Assembly: GCF_900104175.1 (NCBI RefSeq)
Contig: NZ_FNIX01000016.1
Span: 1 to 64,000 of the forward strand
Length of the DNA: 64,000 nucleotides
Direction of reading: 5' to 3'
Source: Lentzea jiangxiensis
GTDB lineage: Bacteria > Actinomycetota > Actinomycetes > Mycobacteriales > Pseudonocardiaceae
Position 1 is the stretch's first letter; each line of letters starts with the position of its first letter. The translations under genes and the position numbers were made by a program. Positions 1 through 7,903 of this stretch are shown piece by piece. The notes beneath the pieces were generated by a model. That model was not told where the DNA came from. It saw nothing but the letters and a program-made list of their open reading frames with translations, and ran no database searches.

Positions 1-107
1 CCGGAGGGAACCGCGGAGACTTCAAGACATGTCCTCGCCGGACGGGCAGGTCTCCAAAATGGTGCGAGGAAGTGCCGGCACGTCACGTTCCAGCGTGGGC
101 CGGGGCA

Positions 108-243
108 CGCACCATCCCGTATGACCTCCCCGAGGGCAACCACACGCGTCAAGGGGGCCGTTCCAGCGCATGATCACGTTGAGGCGGTAGGTGCCCCCTT
201 GACACGTGTGGTTGGGACGAGCCAGGTCATACGGGATGGTGCG
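108..243. repeat. Large interrupted palindrome (possible MITE or structured element)
   Basis: Bases 108-127 are the exact reverse complement of 224-243 (20 bp). A second inner pair, 138-158 against 193-213, matches with one mismatch. Together they would fold into a long imperfect hairpin with a central loop around 160-190. No gene is visible in 1-266 apart from this structure. It lies just upstream of the endonuclease gene that starts at 267. It could be a non-autonomous transposable element, a cruciform-forming regulatory site or a recombination site. I see no obvious target-site duplication. Confidence 0.75.
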
Positions 244-266
244 AGGCCCCTCCTTAAGAGGCGGCG

Positions 267-1409
267 ATGCCGCGGCGGAGTTCGGTGCCGCCGGAAATGT
301 CAGACCGTCCAGCTAGCCTCCACTGCGTGACGCTTAGTGCTCTGACGCGCGAGGGTGTGCTGGCAGCGATCGCCGAGTTCGATGAGCTGGGCAGGCACGC
401 GTTCCTGAAGAAGTACAAGTTCAGCAAGGCCAAGTCGTACTTCCTTGAGTACGAAGGGCAGCTCTACGACTCGAAGGCGATCGTCGGTTCCGCGCTCGGA
501 CTGGCACCTGCGGACTTCTCCGGTGGGGACGCGACTGTTTCCCGGAGGCTGATGGAAGATGATCTCGGCTTCAAGGTCCGATACTTCCCAGTGCTTGACT
601 GGACTCGTGACGAGATCCTGCTTGTCTGCGCAGTTGTGGAGGCCAACGGATGGAAGCAGCCCGAAGGCCATGAACGCGACTGGCGAATCGTCGAGCTCTC
701 TGAGTTGTTGCAGACGTCTGCTTTCCACCAGTTCGAAGATCAAGGGCCTGACTTCCGGAATCCGGCCGCGGTTGGACGCAAGGCAGGCGACATTGCCACC
801 AGCCACCCGGACTACCAAGGCGCGACGACTCGAGGCGGCAAGCTGACCGCACAGGTAGTTCGAGAGTTCCTAGCAAGGCCCGCAGAGCTACGAGCTGAGG
901 CAGCACAGATCCGCGCAAGACTGCTCGGCTACGAGCCCGGCAGCGTGCAGCAGCAGCCACCACCTCACACGCCCGACGGGAACGCACCAAAGGTGTTCGA
1001 CGTTCCAGTCGAGGCACACCGAACGACGAGCTTCCGGACCACCGTGCGTGCCGCGGAGCGGGTCGCAATCCGCCGAGAAGCCGAGATGATGAAGCGCTAC
1101 CAGCAGTGGAGGCGGCAGGCCGGAGGCAGGGTCACTGGAAAGGTCATCTACGCGTCGGAACGCACCCGGCTTCGCATCGACCTCTTCGACCTCGAACGCT
1201 CTGAACTCATAGAGGCCAAGGGGTCGGCAGAGCGTGACTACATCCGCTTTGCATTGGGGCAGGTACTCGACTATGCCCGGTATATCGACCACGAGCGTCG
1301 CGCCGTTCTCTTGCCCAAGCACCCTGGGCAAGACATGGTGGACCTGCTATCGAGTTGCCAAGTGGGTTGTATCTACGAGACATCCGAAGGCAACTTTGAA
1401 CGCGCGTGA
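267..1409 (+). CDS. Restriction endonuclease-like protein, ScoMcrA-type head plus PD-(D/E)xK nuclease
   Basis: The protein has 380 residues. Residues about 30-105 (around EYEGQLYDSKAIVGSALG) resemble the N-terminal head domain of the ScoMcrA type IV restriction enzyme. The C-terminal third carries a PD-(D/E)xK-like core, RLRIDLFD followed by LIEAKGS, and then the conserved segment FALGQVLDYARYI. The likely role is cleavage of foreign or modified DNA. No HNH motif is seen, so this is not a canonical McrA. An AGAGG ribosome binding site lies 6 bases before the ATG at 267; ATG 297 is an alternative. It lies left of the first att copy and so belongs to another accessory segment. Confidence 0.6.
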   Translation: MPRRSSVPPEMSDRPASLHCVTLSALTREGVLAAIAEFDELGRHAFLKKYKFSKAKSYFLEYEGQLYDSKAIVGSALGLAPADFSGGDATVSRRLMEDDLGFKVRYFPVLDWTRDEILLVCAVVEANGWKQPEGHERDWRIVELSELLQTSAFHQFEDQGPDFRNPAAVGRKAGDIATSHPDYQGATTRGGKLTAQVVREFLARPAELRAEAAQIRARLLGYEPGSVQQQPPPHTPDGNAPKVFDVPVEAHRTTSFRTTVRAAERVAIRREAEMMKRYQQWRRQAGGRVTGKVIYASERTRLRIDLFDLERSELIEAKGSAERDYIRFALGQVLDYARYIDHERRAVLLPKHPGQDMVDLLSSCQVGCIYETSEGNFERA

Positions 1410-1593
1410 ACGTGACTGCATGACGGTCGCCCCACCTAAAGACTCAAGATCATCGCCCCCGCATACCCCTCGTTTATGACACCAAACGTCCACAAAGCGC
1501 CGCACACGACGAGGGTTCCACCAAGCGGATAAGCCGAGGTCACAACAGATATTGACAAATGTCCGCAATGGACTACGAAGCAAGATCGCCAAA

Positions 1594-1661
1594 CTTCGGG
1601 TTCAGGGTTCGAGTCCCTGGCGGCCCACCAAACCCCCAGGTCACAGGCCTGGGGGTTTCGC
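1594..1661 (+). repeat. att copy 1: tRNA 3' end plus terminator
   Basis: The copy contains a T-arm (CAGGG 1603-1607, loop TTCGAGT, CCCTG 1615-1619), the 3' acceptor strand GCGGCCC 1620-1626, discriminator A and an encoded CCA. A terminator hairpin follows (arms 1630-1640 and 1648-1658). There is no D-arm or 5' acceptor strand upstream, so this is only the 3' fragment left by site-specific integration. The expected 5' acceptor would be GGGCCGC, which fits an actinobacterial tRNA such as Lys; that identity is a guess. Confidence 0.85.
1630..1658 (+). terminator. tRNA terminator hairpin in att copy 1
   Basis: An 11-bp perfect stem (AAACCCCCAGG with CCTGGGGGTTT) encloses a 7-base loop and ends in a T-run. 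It directly follows the encoded CCA and is duplicated in att copies 2 and 3. Confidence 0.8.
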
Positions 1662-1704
1662 TTTGTCCGGGTCTCCCCACACTTAACCCACACAAAACCG
1701 CTGG

Positions 1705-2886
1705 TCATTCAACTTCGTCGTCTTCTGCTTGATCATCTTTTGGCCCTCCGAGCGCGTTCTCCAGGGCGTCAGCGGCCCGCCGGTCGACCAGCTTCCGACC
1801 CATGTAGGTGTCCTGCGTCATGGACGGCCGCGCGTGGCCGAGCTGGTCCGCGACCTGCCGCGCGGAGAGCCCCGCCTCATCGAGGATGGTCGCCGCCGTC
1901 TTCCGGAAGACGTGCGAGGTGACCCAGGCGAACTCGTCCCCACCCCTCGCCTTCCGGAGGTCCTTCCGGGTGTTGGACGGGTCGCGGAGCCCGCCGAGGG
2001 CGTCCGGGAAGACCGGCCCGTTCGGGTGGCTGGTGGTCTTGCGCCTCCTTTGGAGCATGTCGAGCGCCCATCGTGGGAGCAGGAGCGTTCGCTCACCGGC
2101 CTCCGTCTTGGTCGACTTCCGGATCAGCCCGATGTCCTTGACCCGGATGACCGTGTAGCTCACGTTGACCGTGCCAGCGTCGAAGTCGACGTCTTCCCAG
2201 TAGACGGCCAACGCCTCACCGATGCGGACGCCCGTGGCCATCATGAAGCGCGACAGGTCAGGCAGGTCCCGCTTCACGGCCTTGGGATCCGACTCCAGCA
2301 TCTCCAGCCAGCGGACCCGTTCTTCCCTCGTGAGCGCCCGCGGACTCTTCTTGCGGCCGGCCTCCAGCGGCTCAGCCTCCCTGACCGGGTTCGTATCCAG
2401 CGCCTTGTCCCGGACAGCGATCCGCAGGGCACCTGAGATCACCGAGCGAGCCGTCTTCGCCGTGTCCACGCTGACCGACCGCCACAGCGCACCGAGGAAC
2501 GCGTCGATCCGCGCCACGGTCATCTCACGAATCCGCAGCTCACCGAGGCCCGGAAGCACATGCCGATCCATGATGCTGCGGTACGTGTCGACGCTGCTCG
2601 GAGACCTCTTCCCAGCGTCAGCGAGCGCCTGGAACTTCGTGAACCACTGGTCCAAGGCCTCCTTGAACCGGCTCTCACGCGTCAGCGAACTGCCGGACGG
2701 TCCCTTTCGCTCGGCGAGCGCCTTCTTGAGGCTCCGCTCTGCGGCACTCTTGCTCTTCCCCCACCGCTCAACCGGGCGCGTCTTGCCGTCGTAGTCGCGA
2801 TACTTCGTGGTCGCACGCCAGCCTGAACCCGTTTCATAGCAACGGATCGCGCCGTATGTGCCGAGGTCCAGAGGTGGACGCCCCAT
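1705..2886 (-). CDS. int: Tyrosine site-specific integrase of element 1
   Basis: This 393-residue phage-type integrase catalyses integration and excision at the tRNA att site. It has an N-terminal arm-binding region, a SAM-like core-binding domain (residues about 65-150) and a C-terminal catalytic domain. Visible catalytic motifs are GVRIGEAL (first Arg), HVFRKTA (H-x-x-R), LGHARPS and the Tyr in QDTYMGR. The start overlaps the excisionase stop by one base. Its stop lies 44 bases from att copy 1, the expected position in AICEs. A degenerate homologue lies at 14552-15542. Confidence 0.93.
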   Translation of the reverse strand: MGRPPLDLGTYGAIRCYETGSGWRATTKYRDYDGKTRPVERWGKSKSAAERSLKKALAERKGPSGSSLTRESRFKEALDQWFTKFQALADAGKRSPSSVDTYRSIMDRHVLPGLGELRIREMTVARIDAFLGALWRSVSVDTAKTARSVISGALRIAVRDKALDTNPVREAEPLEAGRKKSPRALTREERVRWLEMLESDPKAVKRDLPDLSRFMMATGVRIGEALAVYWEDVDFDAGTVNVSYTVIRVKDIGLIRKSTKTEAGERTLLLPRWALDMLQRRRKTTSHPNGPVFPDALGGLRDPSNTRKDLRKARGGDEFAWVTSHVFRKTAATILDEAGLSARQVADQLGHARPSMTQDTYMGRKLVDRRAADALENALGGPKDDQAEDDEVE

Positions 2887-3080
2887 CAGGCCGCCTCCTC
2901 AAGCAGGTGCTCGAACCAGCTCCGCACCTCGGACGGCAGGTACCGCAGGTGCTTGCCGACTCGCCGAGCGGGCGGTCCGTAGTTCTTGGTCCTCCAGCCG
3001 TAGAGCGTGTGCACCGGAACGTTCAGGTAGGCCGCAACGTCACTGACTGTCCACAGTGGCTCGAACTGACGTGTCTCCAT
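2886..3080 (-). CDS. xis: Excisionase, MerR/AlpA-like HTH
   Basis: This 64-residue protein is a single winged helix-turn-helix of the excisionase family. The core reads WTVSDVAAYLNVPVHTLYGW, followed by RRVGKHLRYLPSEVRSW. It should bind att arm sites and direct the integrase towards excision. It lies between int (one-base overlap) and the replication initiator (15-base gap), forming a rep-xis-int operon as in pSAM2. Length and motif agree with the family. Confidence 0.9.
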   Translation of the reverse strand: METRQFEPLWTVSDVAAYLNVPVHTLYGWRTKNYGPPARRVGKHLRYLPSEVRSWFEHLLEEAA

Positions 3081-3095
3081 GATGTTCCCCTTAGA

Positions 3096-4700
3096 TCAAG
3101 CAGCGTGCGGAGTTGCCGAACTCCCCGGAGGTCCGGCAGATGCGAGCAGCGCAGCCGTGTATTCGGCCTTCCACCTCCGCCGCTCAGCGACAGCACTCAG
3201 CAGCAGGTGTGCTCGAGGCGGCACATTCGGGTCACCGGGCTCGACGTTGTTCCAGACGACCCGTTGTGGCTGGTCCTGGGGCTTGATCCCGACGTCCGCG
3301 AGCAGTTGCCGAACGAACGTCTTCCGGTCGTGCTTGTGGTCGGCGAGCGACTTCCCGGACCACTTCCGCGACACGAGCACCCGCCGCCCAGCGACGCCGA
3401 GCGTGGTTCGCTTGTGCGCCTTCCCCTTGCACTTGCCCGGCACCGTGGACAGCCGAGCCCCGCGAGGCTGGACGCCGTAGAGCAGCCAGATCGGACACTG
3501 CGGCGAGCAGGGCGTGACCGCGAGCTCAGCGCAGAGGCGTTCGGCGTGATCCTCCTGGCGGGCCGTCTGTGCCTCGAAGCACTCGTTGATGCTCTTGGTC
3601 AGGTACTTCGTCAGGTAGCCGATGTGGCGGCCGGCCTCTTCGGTGCCGCCGAGGATGCCCTTGGAGTGCACCTGCACCCCGAACCGCGCGACGTGTGCGG
3701 GCCGCTCCACCTGGTCGAGCGCGTCCTCCCAAGTAGGCAGGGCCTTCCGCGTCTGTGGATCAACGAAGCCCTTGGCCCGGACGTCCCACACAGGCAGGTT
3801 GTCGCCGCCGTACTTGATCTCGTCATGCTCGGGCCACCAGACCTGGTGATACGTCGCCTCAGCGACCGCCCGCAACTCTGCCCGCGAGATCGATCCCCGA
3901 ACCGCCGCGTGCCAGTGCGGAGCCAACCGCCGCTGTGGCTCGACCGTCGAGAAGTACTGGACCTCCCAGCCGACACAGCGCCGAAGGTTCTGGACGAACC
4001 GATCGAGCAGCGCCGCGAAGTGCACCGCGTCCCGAGCAGCACGCCGGTAGTTGTACGTGGACGGATCAACGGGCGTGCCGTCGCTGCGAACCTTGCCGTA
4101 GGTGTCGAGCGTCAGCGTGAGGAACGTCGAGGGCTGGTATTTGCCCCCGAAGACCTTGCCCACGGTGCGCTTGCTGACCGGCCGCCGAGGCAGGTTGGGC
4201 GCGTCCTGCCGCCGCCTGGTCGACCGCTTCCGAGCTGCCTTGAGCGGAACTTCCAGGGAGGGGAGTGAACCGCGGACTCCGAGTTGCCGAAGTTCAGCGT
4301 CGACCTCCGCAACCTCGTCCCGGACCTCCTCCGCTCCAACCTCGTCACCCTCATCGAGGGCCAGGCGGAACGCCTTCACGAGGTCAGCCCGGTAGGCGGT
4401 CAGCTCCCGCTGATCGTCGCTCGGAGCATCCGGCGTGAAGTCGGGCTCCTCCGTCAGGTGCCAGCCCTCGCGACACTGCGCCATCCGCAGACGCCGGTTC
4501 TTCTCCGCGCAGGTAGGGCAGACACTCGCGACTGTTGAGCCGCACGGCACCGGCACGATGTCGACGCGTCCGGTGTCGAGGTCGATCCGCTCCTTGGCCA
4601 ACGGCCGGACACAGACGCCGTGCTCCTCAGCGACGGCCCGAGCGATGTCGAGCGCGGCCGGCTGCTTCATCCGCTCCGAACGAGTCAGGTACTCAGTCAC
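3096..4700 (-). CDS. repSA: RepSA-like replication initiator
   Basis: This 534-residue protein resembles actinobacterial plasmid/AICE rolling-circle initiators of the RepSA type. The N-terminus has Cys pairs compatible with zinc binding (CGSTVASVCPTCAEKNRR). The middle has the histidine-rich HUH-like segment LAPHWHAAVRG, and a later region around GGTEEAGRHIGYLTKYLTK is typical of the family. It is expected to nick the element's origin and start replication of the excised circle. Its start overlaps the transfer gene stop by 4 bases, which suggests translational coupling. Confidence 0.88.
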   Translation of the reverse strand: MTEYLTRSERMKQPAALDIARAVAEEHGVCVRPLAKERIDLDTGRVDIVPVPCGSTVASVCPTCAEKNRRLRMAQCREGWHLTEEPDFTPDAPSDDQRELTAYRADLVKAFRLALDEGDEVGAEEVRDEVAEVDAELRQLGVRGSLPSLEVPLKAARKRSTRRRQDAPNLPRRPVSKRTVGKVFGGKYQPSTFLTLTLDTYGKVRSDGTPVDPSTYNYRRAARDAVHFAALLDRFVQNLRRCVGWEVQYFSTVEPQRRLAPHWHAAVRGSISRAELRAVAEATYHQVWWPEHDEIKYGGDNLPVWDVRAKGFVDPQTRKALPTWEDALDQVERPAHVARFGVQVHSKGILGGTEEAGRHIGYLTKYLTKSINECFEAQTARQEDHAERLCAELAVTPCSPQCPIWLLYGVQPRGARLSTVPGKCKGKAHKRTTLGVAGRRVLVSRKWSGKSLADHKHDRKTFVRQLLADVGIKPQDQPQRVVWNNVEPGDPNVPPRAHLLLSAVAERRRWKAEYTAALLASAGPPGSSATPHAA

Positions 4701-6160
4701 GCCGCCGCCCTCCCTTCACCGCTGGTCGGGAACTCGTGCACGGTGGCCGGGGCGAGGTAGACGCCCAGCTCGACCAAGTCCGCGTCGGTGACGTGGAAGG
4801 CCCGCGCCCTCTCCGGTTCGCGCTGCCCGTCCTCCTTGAGCCAGGCGACGCCAGGCGTGTTCTCGCTGATCTCGTGAGCAGCCGCGCCACGTTGCCGAAC
4901 GCCATCCCCAAGCACCATGTCGACCTGGACCGGCTCATCGAGCCGCAGCGCAACGCGGGTGGTGAACAGGTGCCGGAAGGAGACGACCTCCTTGCGCGGG
5001 TCTTGGACCAAGCCGACCACGGCGTAGCCGGGAGCACGTCCCTGCGAGGTGATCGTCTGAACGGCCCGAGTCGCACGTTCGCGGAGGTTCCGGTCCGGCT
5101 GGTACGCGATCAGATCCGCCAACTCGTCCACGATGAGGACCGTGAACGGCTCACCCGTACCGCGTGCCCACAAGCGCCGGATGCCCCGATACCGCGCCGC
5201 GCGTTCCTTGACCTCTGCGGCGATTTCCTCAAGCAGGGCAACAGCTTCCGGCCCGTTGTCGTAGATCACCTTCTCGAACGCGTCCGGGCACTGCCCCAGC
5301 TCCATGCCGCCCTTGGGGTCAATTCCGACGAGCCGCACCATGCCAGCCTTGATGGCAGGGGCCAGCTGCCAGACGATCGACCAGAGAACCGAGCCCTTGC
5401 CAGCACCAGGCACGCCGACCACGAGCACCTGGGAACCGAGCAGCTTCAGCCGCCAGGGCTTACCGGTCTCGGTACGACCGACGACGACGCGCTTGAGGTC
5501 AACGTCCCCGACTGCGGCGAGCTGCGGCACCGCGACCGGACGCGACAGCGGATCGGAGTGGATGAAGTCGAGCTCAAGCACGCTCGGCCGCAGCACCCGC
5601 ACCCGGCAGGACCGCGCGTTGAACGAGTGCGCCAGGTTGTCCCGCCGCGCTTCCCACTGGTCTGGAGACTGAGCTGGGATCATGCGAACCCGCACCTTGT
5701 CCCGCCAGCCCTCCGACCGGACGCGGCGCAGCTTCGGGCGGTACTCCCTGCCTCGGTTGTCCTTGGCCAGCTCTGCCAGCCGCATCACGGTGCGCCAGTG
5801 CGGCACGTAGACCGTGAGCCGCCGCCACTCAGTCAGGACGCGGTACCAGCCATACCGCAGGAACGAACCGCGATCGAGGCCGTACCAAACCGTCAGAGCA
5901 CACACGAGCGACAGCAAGGCCAGGACCAGCGGCGACAGCCCGAACTGGCGATACCCGAAGTACCCGCCGAGGCAGGGCGTGACAGCAACCGGGTACCGGA
6001 TTGCCACCAAGACGAGCTTCACGGCCAGTCGGCCGGCGAGCCAGATCAGCGCGACCGGCGCGAGCAGAACCTTGATCCAGCCGGGAAGCCACACCCACCA
6101 CGGGACCCGTGGACGTGCGCCCTCGAACGGTGCGGGGTCGACCCATCGGTTGCCTTTCAT
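4697..6160 (-). CDS. tra: FtsK/SpoIIIE-type transfer ATPase (TraSA-like)
   Basis: This is a 487-residue DNA translocase that would move double-stranded element DNA between mycelial cells. Two to three hydrophobic segments lie at residues about 25-110, then a RecA-like motor with Walker A GVPGAGKGS and Walker B TVLIVDELADL. I chose the ATG at 6160 because it overlaps the upstream small gene's stop by 4 bases; a longer in-frame extension to 6274 overlaps that gene entirely. With repSA, xis and int it forms a conserved AICE block. Confidence 0.9.
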   Translation of the reverse strand: MKGNRWVDPAPFEGARPRVPWWVWLPGWIKVLLAPVALIWLAGRLAVKLVLVAIRYPVAVTPCLGGYFGYRQFGLSPLVLALLSLVCALTVWYGLDRGSFLRYGWYRVLTEWRRLTVYVPHWRTVMRLAELAKDNRGREYRPKLRRVRSEGWRDKVRVRMIPAQSPDQWEARRDNLAHSFNARSCRVRVLRPSVLELDFIHSDPLSRPVAVPQLAAVGDVDLKRVVVGRTETGKPWRLKLLGSQVLVVGVPGAGKGSVLWSIVWQLAPAIKAGMVRLVGIDPKGGMELGQCPDAFEKVIYDNGPEAVALLEEIAAEVKERAARYRGIRRLWARGTGEPFTVLIVDELADLIAYQPDRNLRERATRAVQTITSQGRAPGYAVVGLVQDPRKEVVSFRHLFTTRVALRLDEPVQVDMVLGDGVRQRGAAAHEISENTPGVAWLKEDGQREPERARAFHVTDADLVELGVYLAPATVHEFPTSGEGRAAA

Positions 6161-6420
6161 CGCGCACCGCCAACGCACTTGAGACACTGGAAGACGTTGC
6201 CAACGCTGGGAATGCGTCCAACAGACCGGAACGCTCCCGAAGTGGCGGTGTGCTGCGCCCGACAGGTGAGGCATTCGAAGCCCCGAGCCTGTGCCGCCGT
6301 GAGTTCCATCGTCTCCAGCGAGCCGCCGTCAAGCATCACGGCGTAGGTGGAAACGGTCTGCCTGGCGGAGATCATTTGATGCCCGTCTAGCGCACGAATG
6401 CGCTCAGGCTCTACGCTCAT
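6157..6420 (-). CDS. Small zinc-ribbon-like protein of AICE
   Basis: This 87-residue protein has two CxxC pairs (ECLTCRAQH near residue 50 and FQCLKCVGG at the C-terminus), suggesting a four-Cys zinc ribbon. The N-terminal half contains QTVSTYAVMLDGGS. It is the first gene of the leftward tra-rep-xis-int unit and overlaps tra by 4 bases. The function is unknown; similar small zinc-binding proteins accompany tra in many actinomycete elements. The base composition is slightly lower in GC than tra. Confidence 0.6.
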   Translation of the reverse strand: MSVEPERIRALDGHQMISARQTVSTYAVMLDGGSLETMELTAAQARGFECLTCRAQHTATSGAFRSVGRIPSVGNVFQCLKCVGGAR

Positions 6421-6578
6421 CGTTGTTCACTCCTGAGTTGGGTGGACAACGCAGGAGCGGCGAGGTTGGTAGCCGGGTTCCGCTCCTGCGTCTCACGTTC
6501 TCTTTGCGCCACAACAAGACGTGCGACATCGCCACGTGACCCAGCAAAGTCACGCGCTCTGTCCAATGAGGATTTTTG

Positions 6579-6839
6579 CTACTTCTTCGCCGTCTTCGTG
6601 ACCTTGATCGCCTCCCCCTTCTCGCGCTCACGGTTCGCCCAGTACATGGCCTCGTGGTGGTGGCTGCGATCGGTCTCGGCGACGCGTGCGTAGATGGCGG
6701 CCGAGCGGAGGTAGTAGTCCCTCAGCACCTCGGGCGCGGACTTGGGATTGGGCAGGAGCTTGCTCAAGACGTCGTGCGCCTCGCTGAGCGTCCGGGCCTG
6801 TTCCGCCAAGCCCCAGTGCATGGCGTTAACCGCGGACAT
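6579..6839 (-). CDS. Hypothetical AICE protein, AMED_5909-like
   Basis: This 86-residue helical, charged protein contains the stretch HEAMYWANREREKGEAIKVT near the C-terminus. From memory it resembles a small family seen in Amycolatopsis and related integrative elements (AMED_5909 type). No catalytic motif is visible. It overlaps the upstream gene at 6826-6839 by 14 bases, so it is probably cotranscribed with the genes up to 7745. The gap 6421-6578 holds no recognisable gene. Confidence 0.5.
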   Translation of the reverse strand: MSAVNAMHWGLAEQARTLSEAHDVLSKLLPNPKSAPEVLRDYYLRSAAIYARVAETDRSHHHEAMYWANREREKGEAIKVTKTAKK

Positions 6840-7089
6840 CGGGAGCCTCCTCCGCGAGCGCGTGACGCCCCTCCTGGTTGCCGAGGTGATCAGCCAGCTT
6901 GGCCGCCTCCCGCGACAACTCGCGACAGAAGCGCATCAGCACGTCCGAGCCACCGGGGAACGGCGGGAGCTGGATCGCGATGTTCACCGGGTCGAGGTAG
7001 ATGGCCAGTGCCGGAACCTCGGGCGTCACCCGGATCATGGCCGCGCCCGCGTCTCGACCGGGCGTACAGGTGGCGTTGAACCCCATCAC
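6826..7089 (-). CDS. Hypothetical small AICE protein
   Basis: This 87-residue protein has a central segment predicting beta structure (VPALAIYLDPVNIAIQLPPF) followed by a helix (DVLMRFCRELSREAAKLADH). I do not recognise it as a named family, but this architecture is common among small genes between pra and tra in actinomycete elements. It overlaps both neighbours slightly (4 and 14 bases), which supports translation as part of one operon. Confidence 0.5.
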   Translation of the reverse strand: MMGFNATCTPGRDAGAAMIRVTPEVPALAIYLDPVNIAIQLPPFPGGSDVLMRFCRELSREAAKLADHLGNQEGRHALAEEAPDVRG

Positions 7090-7286
7090 TGACCACCCCG
7101 CGCCGCATCGAGAGCCGTCTGTCCCTCAGCGACAGCCTCAGCAAGGCGAGGCAGCGCCTCCGCGTCGACCACCAGGACGGCCGGGAACGCGTTGCCCAGC
7201 CGGAACTCAACCCGTCCGGCGAAGACGAGCGGTTCCACCCGGATCGGCAGGTTCGCCGTCAGGTGCAGGCGCATCAAGTCGGCCAC
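7086..7286 (-). CDS. Hypothetical small AICE protein
   Basis: This 66-residue protein has alternating hydrophobic residues in the first 40 positions (ANLPIRVEPLVFAGRVEF) and a C-terminal helix. There is no known motif. It overlaps the next gene by 4 bases and follows the Pra-like gene by 3 bases, so coupling with the operon is likely. The function is unknown. Confidence 0.5.
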   Translation of the reverse strand: MADLMRLHLTANLPIRVEPLVFAGRVEFRLGNAFPAVLVVDAEALPRLAEAVAEGQTALDAARGGQ

Positions 7287-7289
7287 GGA

Positions 7290-7745
7290 TCACGCCGCCT
7301 TGGGTGCGGGCTTGGCCGCGACGGCCGCCTTCATGCCGGTGGCGCGCAGGCTGTAGCCCAGCTTGGCCCGGCAGCGGTGACGCTCACCGACGTGGCCACC
7401 ACGGCAGCCCTTGTCATCGATCCACGGCGTGACCGTTAGCCCCTCGAACACGGCGGGCCGGATGTCCGTGCCGGGAATCGCCTCGGGCGGAACGGGCCGG
7501 TGAGGTGCGGAGATCTTGACCGTGACCGCCGCATCCGTCTTGCGCTCCGCCGCCTGGTCGATCACGAGGACGGACCACACAAGCAGCCCGTTGTCCTTGT
7601 CGACCTCCTGCTCGACAGGGAGCCCCTTGGCGCGGTCCTCGGCCGACTGGAACTTGAGCACCGGCTCGACGCCCATCACGAGCGCGCCCCTCGGGAACAC
7701 GAAGTCGTGACCCGCCGGGAGCCTGCTCCCACCTGTGATCGCCAT
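7290..7745 (-). CDS. pra: Pra-like activator of replication, integration and excision
   Basis: This 151-residue protein matches the 'plasmid replication, integration and excision activator' family of actinomycete AICEs, seen in the opening PRGALVMGVEPVLKFQSAED and the C-terminal zinc-like CRGGHVGERHRCRAKLGYS. In pSAM2, Pra switches the element from integrated to replicating state by activating the rep-xis-int operon. I chose the ATG at 7745 because a GGAG lies about 9 bases upstream; the longer extension has none. It is the first gene of the leftward cluster and divergent from the regulator at 7904. Confidence 0.8.
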   Translation of the reverse strand: MAITGGSRLPAGHDFVFPRGALVMGVEPVLKFQSAEDRAKGLPVEQEVDKDNGLLVWSVLVIDQAAERKTDAAVTVKISAPHRPVPPEAIPGTDIRPAVFEGLTVTPWIDDKGCRGGHVGERHRCRAKLGYSLRATGMKAAVAAKPAPKAA

Positions 7746-7845
7746 CGTCGTTCTCCTGTCGTTCGTGCCGGTCGGGGCCGTTCCCCGACGTTCCGACACC
7801 TACGACTTTCGACGAACCGGCAGGACGTCAACACCACACATCAGG

Positions 7846-7889
7846 ACAACTACAGACGTCTCGACTACATTGAAGTCGTCCCTAGTTGT
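7846..7889. promoter_or_regulatory. Nested inverted repeats in the divergent promoter region
   Basis: ACAACTA (7846-7852) is inverted as TAGTTGT (7883-7889). Inside it CGACT (7862-7866) is inverted as AGTCG (7874-7878). They lie 15 bases or more upstream of the HTH regulator at 7904 and in the divergent region facing pra. By analogy with KorSA control of pra in pSAM2 this could be the operator of the element's repressor. That role is inference. Confidence 0.5.
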
Positions 7890-7903
7890 ACGGAAGGTGG
7901 GCC

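Noticed and set aside
1705..2436. Rightward long frames opposite the integrase.
   Set aside because: They are high-GC shadow frames of the integrase; only the leftward strand has family motifs.
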